Positions 40,714 through 44,645 of a DNA stretch of 44,645 bases are shown here, piece by piece (position 1 is the first letter of the stretch; each line of letters begins with the position of its first letter). Position numbers and translations under genes: made by a program. Below the pieces are notes generated by a model. The model was not told the origin of the DNA. It worked only from the letters and a program-made list of their open reading frames with translations, and made no database searches. The stretch comes from an uncultured Gemmiger sp. (GTDB taxonomy: Bacteria > Bacillota > Clostridia > Oscillospirales > Ruminococcaceae): the NCBI GenBank assembly GCA_944388125.1, contig CALXHO010000015.1, forward strand, positions 1 to 44,645, given 5' to 3'.

Positions 40714-41464
40714 TGTCCGGGTGCTGCGCCAGAGTGCGCCTGCGCCCGATATCCGCCGCCTGACGGTGGCTCTGCCCAAGGAGGGCCCCATGCCCAAGGC
40801 GGGGCAGTTCTATATGCTCCGTGCCTGGGCCGCCGACGAGAGCCCGGTGCTCTCCCGGCCCATCAGCGTCCACGACGCGGATGCCCAGGAAGGCACCCTG
40901 ACCTTCCTCTATCAGATCAAGGGGGAGGGCACCCAGAAGCTGGCCCGCCTGGCCTGGGGCCAGAGCCTGACCCTCACCGGTCCCTGCGGCAACGGCTTTG
41001 ATGTGGCGGGCGCCGCCGCGGCAGGCCGTGTGGCCGTGGTGGGCGGCGGCATCGGCACCGCGCCCCTGCTGCTGCTCTGCAAGGAACTGGCCGCTGCCGG
41101 CTGCAAGCCCGACCTGATGGTGGGCTTCCGGGATCAGCCCTACGGCATGGAGGCGTTCCAGCCCTACTGCGGCAGCATCGGCATTGCCACCGACAGCGGT
41201 GCGGCGGGCCATCACGGCCTCGTCACCGACCTGCTGGACCCCAAACAGTACGATCTGGTGCTGACCTGCGGCCCCACCGTCATGATGCGGGGTGTGGCAA
41301 AGCTCTGCGCGGCTGCGGGCACCCCCTGCAAGGCCAGCCTGGAAAACAAGATGGCCTGCGGTCTGGGCGCCTGCCTGGGCTGCACCTGCCACACCAAGGT
41401 GGGCCCCAAGACCGTCTGCAAGGACGGGCCTGTATTTGATGCCGGGGAGGTGTTCGAGCTGTGA
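40694..41464 (+). CDS. pyrK: Dihydroorotate dehydrogenase electron-transfer subunit
   Basis: This 256-residue FAD- and [2Fe-2S]-binding protein passes electrons from dihydroorotate to NAD. Early LSRPISVHD and later VGGGIGTAPLLLL are the FAD and NAD sites. The iron-sulfur Cys array CGLGACLGCTCHTK with a later Cys (TVCKDG) is at the end. The start is GTG 40694, inside pyrF by 20 bases, after GGGAGG. It overlaps pyrD at the end by four bases (GTGA), so the subunits are translationally coupled. Confidence 0.94.
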   Translation: MSATSCNVRVLRQSAPAPDIRRLTVALPKEGPMPKAGQFYMLRAWAADESPVLSRPISVHDADAQEGTLTFLYQIKGEGTQKLARLAWGQSLTLTGPCGNGFDVAGAAAAGRVAVVGGGIGTAPLLLLCKELAAAGCKPDLMVGFRDQPYGMEAFQPYCGSIGIATDSGAAGHHGLVTDLLDPKQYDLVLTCGPTVMMRGVAKLCAAAGTPCKASLENKMACGLGACLGCTCHTKVGPKTVCKDGPVFDAGEVFEL

Positions 41465-42369
41465 GTGACCTGCATGTGAATTTTCTGGGCAAGACGCTGG
41501 CCGGCCCCGTGGTGGCGGCCTCCGGCACCTTCGGTTTCGGCGAGGAGTACGCTGCCATTGAGGACCTGCGCCTGCTGGGCGGCATCTCGGGCAAGGGCCT
41601 GACCCTCAACGGTCAGCCCGGCAACCGGGGCGAGCGCCTGCACGAGACCCCCTCCGGCCTGATGAACTCCATCGGACTGCAGAACCCCGGTGTAGATCAC
41701 TTCATCCAGCACGAGCTGCCGGTGATGAAGAGCCTGGGCACCAGCGCCTGGGCAAATCTGGGCGGCCACAGCGTGGAGGAATACTGCGAGGGCGCCGAGC
41801 GTCTGTCCGCCACCGATGTGGATTTCATTGAGCTGAACATCAGCTGCCCCAACGTCAAGCAGGGCGGCCTGGCCTATGGCGTCCACTGCGCCGACGCCTC
41901 CGCCGTTGTCTCGGCGGTACACGCCCACTGCACCAAGCCCCTCATCGTCAAGCTCAGCCCCCAGGCCGAGAGCATCCCCGACATGTGCAAGGCGGTGGAA
42001 GCCGCCGGTGCGGATGCCATCAGCCTGTGCAACACCTTCCAGGCCTGTGCCATCGACCTGGAAAAGCGCCGCCCCGTCTTTGACAACATCTTTGCGGGCC
42101 TGTCCGGCCCGGCGGTGCGCCCCATCGCCCTGCGGATGGTCTGGCAGGCGGTGGGTGCGGTGAACATCCCCGTGGTGGGCCTGGGCGGCATCCTCACCGG
42201 TGCCGATGCCCTGGAGTTCATCATGGCGGGCGCCACCCTGGTACAGGTGGGCACCGCAAACTTCATGGACCCCGGCGCCTGCGTGCGCATCACCCAGGAG
42301 ATCGGCCTGTGGATGGACACCCACGGCGTCAGGACGCTGGACGAGATCCGCGGCTGCGCCCGTGTGTGA
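41461..42369 (+). CDS. pyrD: Dihydroorotate dehydrogenase catalytic subunit (PyrDB type)
   Basis: This 302-residue FMN TIM-barrel protein has ASGTFGFGEEYAAI near the N-terminus and the catalytic-loop Cys in LNISCPNVKQGG. VVGLGGILTGADALEFIMAGA and QVGTANFMDP, the phosphate-binding end, follow. With PyrK it forms the NAD-dependent class 1B enzyme. GTG 41461 overlaps the pyrK stop. The N-terminus is short, without a membrane targeting helix, as expected for class 1. Confidence 0.95.
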   Translation: MSDLHVNFLGKTLAGPVVAASGTFGFGEEYAAIEDLRLLGGISGKGLTLNGQPGNRGERLHETPSGLMNSIGLQNPGVDHFIQHELPVMKSLGTSAWANLGGHSVEEYCEGAERLSATDVDFIELNISCPNVKQGGLAYGVHCADASAVVSAVHAHCTKPLIVKLSPQAESIPDMCKAVEAAGADAISLCNTFQACAIDLEKRRPVFDNIFAGLSGPAVRPIALRMVWQAVGAVNIPVVGLGGILTGADALEFIMAGATLVQVGTANFMDPGACVRITQEIGLWMDTHGVRTLDEIRGCARV

Positions 42370-42420
42370 TGCATAAAAAACGGTATATGCCGTATAAATC
42401 ATGAATATTTCCCGAATAAC

Positions 42421-42449
42421 TTGCAAGGATATGCGGGTTATGCTAAGAT
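42421..42449 (+). promoter_or_regulatory. Candidate promoter of pyrE-carAB
   Basis: TTGCAA (42421-42426), 17 bases, TAAGAT (42444-42449), with an extended -10 TG two bases before the box. It lies 38 bases before pyrE. Just upstream, at 42380-42393, ACGG-TATATG-CCGT is a small inverted repeat that could be an operator or a weak pause hairpin. Confidence 0.6.
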
Positions 42450-42487
42450 AAAACGAAGAATGGAACAGCGGTACGGAGGAAAACAAA

Positions 42488-43084
42488 ATGGCGAGAGATA
42501 ACAAAGAAATTCTGAAAGAGTGCGAAGCGTTTCTGGAAGGTCACTTCCTTCTGTCCAGCGGCCGTCATTCCGGCGCCTACTGCCAGATGGCCTTTCTGCA
42601 GCAGTATCCCGACAAGTGTGCCGAGGTCATGGCCTCTGTGGCGGAAAAGCTGAAGGACACCGATGTGGACGTCATCGTGGGCCCTGCCATGGGCGGCATC
42701 GTCTATGCCTACGAGCTGGGCCGTCAGCTGGGCAAGCGCGCCATCTTCACCGAGCGTGTGGACAACGTCATGACCCTCAAACGCTTTGCCATCCATCCGG
42801 GTGAAAAGTGCATCATCGCCGAGGACGTGGTCACCACCGGCATCTCCAGCCTGGAGACCAAGCGGGTCATTGAGGAGGCAGGCGGCACCTGCCTGGGCAT
42901 CGTCTGCGTCGTCGACCGCACCCGCGCCGAGGCGCCCTCTCCCATTCCCATCCTGGCCAGCGCCCTCAAGCTGGACCTGCCCAACTACCTGCCGGAGGAA
43001 TGCCCCATCTGCAAGGAGGGCAAGCTCCCGCTGGTCCACCTGGGCAGCCGCAAGATGAAGGAGCAGGCCAAGCAGACGCTGTAA
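42488..43084 (+). CDS. pyrE: Orotate phosphoribosyltransferase
   Basis: This 198-residue type I phosphoribosyltransferase converts orotate and PRPP to OMP. FLLSSGRHSGAYCQMA is the PyrE-specific start motif and CIIAEDVVTTGISS the PRPP-binding loop. Two cysteines in EECPICKEG near the C-terminus are an extra feature, possibly structural. ATG 42488 follows GGAGGAAAAC. Confidence 0.95.
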   Translation: MARDNKEILKECEAFLEGHFLLSSGRHSGAYCQMAFLQQYPDKCAEVMASVAEKLKDTDVDVIVGPAMGGIVYAYELGRQLGKRAIFTERVDNVMTLKRFAIHPGEKCIIAEDVVTTGISSLETKRVIEEAGGTCLGIVCVVDRTRAEAPSPIPILASALKLDLPNYLPEECPICKEGKLPLVHLGSRKMKEQAKQTL

Positions 43085-43144
43085 GGTCTGCGGCCAACAC
43101 AGAGGGAATCCGAATACTCCCGGTATTTTGGAAGGAAAGGTAAC

Positions 43145-44266
43145 ATGAACGCATATCTTGTTTTGGCAAACGGGATGGTCTTTGCCGGCAAAAGCATCGG
43201 CTGCCCCGGTACCACGGTGGGTGAGGTCGTGTTCGCCACCGGCATGGTCGGCTTTGAGGAGACGCTCACCGACCCCAGCTACTACGGCCAGATCATTACC
43301 CAGACCTATCCGCTGATCGGCAACTACGGCATGAACAGCGAGGATAAGGAGAGCGACCGCATCTGGGCCAAGGGCTACATCGTGCGGGAGGCCTGCACCA
43401 CCCCCAGCAATTTCCGCAGCGAGATGACGCTGGACGAGTTCCTGCAGAAAAACGGAATCATCGGCATTGAGGGCATCGACACCCGCCACCTGACCCGCAC
43501 CCTGCGGGAAAGCGGCGTCATGAACGGTGCCATCACCACCGAGTTTGACCCCGCTGCCGACCCCGAAAAGCTGGCGGCTCTCATGGCTGAGATCAAGCCC
43601 TACGCCGTGACCCAGGCGGTGGCCACCGTCACCTGCAAGGCGCCCGAGACCTTTGAGCCCACCGCCGGCGTGGCGGAAGGGGAGCAGCCCCTGCATGTGG
43701 CGCTGCTGGACCTGGGCTGCAAAAAGAACATTGTGCGCTGCCTGTGCAAGCGGGGCTGCCGCGTGACGGTGCTGCCCGGCACGGCCACCGCAGCCGATCT
43801 GGCCGCCCTGAACGCCGACGGCCTCATGCTCTCCAACGGCCCCGGCGACCCTGCCGAGAATGTGGAGATCATCAAAAACATCGGCGAGATGCTGGACACC
43901 GGCATTCCGGCCTTCGGCATCTGCCTGGGCCACCAGCTCACCGCCCTGGCGGCGGGCGCCCAGACCTGTAAGCTGAAGTACGGTCACCGCGGGGCCAACC
44001 AGCCCGTCACCGAGTTCGAGACCGGCCGCACCTATATCACCAGCCAGAACCATGGCTATGCCGTCATGGGCGAGACGCTGCCCGCCGAGGTGGGTACCGT
44101 CAGCCACGTCAACGCCAATGACAAGACCTGCGAGGGCGTTGTCTACACCAAGTGGAACTGCTTTACCGTGCAGTTCCACCCCGAGGCCAACGGCGGCCCC
44201 AAAGATACCGAATTCCTGTTCGACCGGTTTGTCGGGCGGATGAAACAAGCGAAAGGAGACCAGTGA
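43145..44266 (+). CDS. carA: Carbamoyl-phosphate synthase small subunit
   Basis: This 373-residue glutaminase subunit has an N-terminal CPSase_sm_chain domain (to about 150) with [15 protein letters not shown] and the [17 protein letters not shown] motif. The GATase domain (about 185-370) has Cys260 in FGICLGHQL and the His/Glu pair in [10 protein letters not shown]. It supplies ammonia to CarB for carbamoyl phosphate. Only one base lies between its stop and carB. ATG 43145 follows GGAAAGG. Confidence 0.97.
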   Translation: MNAYLVLANGMVFAGKSIGCPGTTVGEVVFATGMVGFEETLTDPSYYGQIITQTYPLIGNYGMNSEDKESDRIWAKGYIVREACTTPSNFRSEMTLDEFLQKNGIIGIEGIDTRHLTRTLRESGVMNGAITTEFDPAADPEKLAALMAEIKPYAVTQAVATVTCKAPETFEPTAGVAEGEQPLHVALLDLGCKKNIVRCLCKRGCRVTVLPGTATAADLAALNADGLMLSNGPGDPAENVEIIKNIGEMLDTGIPAFGICLGHQLTALAAGAQTCKLKYGHRGANQPVTEFETGRTYITSQNHGYAVMGETLPAEVGTVSHVNANDKTCEGVVYTKWNCFTVQFHPEANGGPKDTEFLFDRFVGRMKQAKGDQ

Positions 44267-44267
44267 A

Positions 44268-44645
44268 ATGCCGAAGGATCCCAGCATTAAAAAGGTTCTG
44301 GTCATTGGCTCCGGCCCCATCATCATCGGCCAGGCGGCCGAGTTCGACTATTCCGGCACCCAGGCCTGCCGCGCTCTCAAGAGCGAGGGCATCGAGACGG
44401 TGCTGGTCAACTCCAACCCTGCCACCATCATGACCGACCCCGACATCGCCGACCATGTCTATATTGAACCCCTGACCGCAGCGGTCATTGAAAAGGTCAT
44501 CGAGAAGGAAAAGCCCGACGCCATCCTGCCCAACCTGGGCGGCCAGATGGGCCTGAACCTCTCGATGGAGCTGGCCCGCTCCGGTTTTCTGGGCCGCAGC
44601 GGCGTGCGCCTGCTGGCCTGCCGCACCGACACCATCGACCGCGCC
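44268..44645 (+). CDS. carB: Carbamoyl-phosphate synthase large subunit, N-terminal fragment
   Basis: The first 126 codons are present and the gene continues beyond the window. [21 protein letters not shown] and [22 protein letters not shown] are the start of the first ATP-grasp half of CarB. It is placed one base after the carA stop, after GAAAGGAG. The full protein is usually about 1070 residues. Confidence 0.96.
   Translation, partial: MPKDPSIKKVLVIGSGPIIIGQAAEFDYSGTQACRALKSEGIETVLVNSNPATIMTDPDIADHVYIEPLTAAVIEKVIEKEKPDAILPNLGGQMGLNLSMELARSGFLGRSGVRLLACRTDTIDRA

Noticed and set aside
38194-40797. Minus-strand open frame of 867 codons
   Set aside because: Antisense to the pyr promoter, attenuator, pyrC and pyrF.

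Overview
The window is a chromosomal segment of a spore-forming, anaerobic-type Gram-positive bacterium. The indicators are spoVAC/AD/AE, dpaA/dpaB (dipicolinate synthase), a DivIVA-like protein after ftsZ, PTS sugar transporters, RpiR regulators and a PyrK-type dihydroorotate dehydrogenase. The high G+C content with Firmicutes-type ribosome binding sites (AGGAGG) suggests a high-GC Clostridia member, perhaps Oscillospiraceae/Ruminococcaceae. That placement is inference. I saw no rRNA, tRNA, CRISPR array or insertion sequence.

Layout. (1) 1-4.9 kb: a visibly more A+T-rich surface-polysaccharide block with two glycosyltransferases and a Wzm/Wzt (TagG/TagH)-type ABC exporter, closed by a terminator. 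(2) 5.0-7.6 kb, minus strand: a GNAT acetyltransferase and the spoVAC-spoVAD-spoVAE dipicolinate channel genes. (3) 7.7-9.5 kb: prmA and rsmE (L11 and 16S rRNA methyltransferases), separated by a perfect 11-bp inverted repeat. (4) 9.7-13.4 kb: a small acidic membrane protein and two tandem paralogous LytM/M23 proteins that have both lost the metal-binding residues. (5) 13.5-16.3 kb: dpaA, dpaB and a MurA paralogue. (6) 16.6-21.2 kb: ftsZ, a DivIVA-like coiled-coil protein and a large multi-pass GT-C-like membrane protein. (7) 21.3-24.8 kb, minus strand: an HD-domain protein, a PC4/YdbC protein, cysE, a three-repeat PepSY lipoprotein and RpiR regulator 1.

(8) 24.8-35.6 kb is the most striking region. 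It holds two side-by-side modules, each with a divergent RpiR regulator, a PTS permease and a signal-peptide-less sulfatase. Module A is EIIC(cellobiose/lactose type)-sulfatase-EIIA-EIIB. Module B is EIIBC(beta-glucoside type)-sulfatase-GH1 6-phospho-beta-glucosidase-TauE/SafE permease. Read together they suggest import and phosphorylation of a sulfated beta-glycoside, desulfation in the cytoplasm, hydrolysis of the phospho-glycoside, and export of a sulfur oxyanion. Module B's regulator has repeated TGTCC-N6-GGAC dyads overlapping both divergent promoters.

(9) 35.7-38.2 kb, minus strand: an OmpR-type response regulator, a sensor kinase and a PNPOx-fold flavin-type protein, overlapping as a translationally coupled operon. 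(10) 38.35-44.6 kb: the pyrimidine operon pyrC-pyrF-pyrK-pyrD-pyrE-carA-carB (carB runs off the end). It is preceded by a strong promoter, a 28-codon leader ORF and an intrinsic terminator directly after the leader stop. That arrangement resembles transcription-translation-coupled attenuation of the enterobacterial pyrBI type. pyrB is not present in the window.

All functions are assigned from motifs and protein-family recognition by eye. No database search was run. Promoters and terminators were found by reading the sequence.
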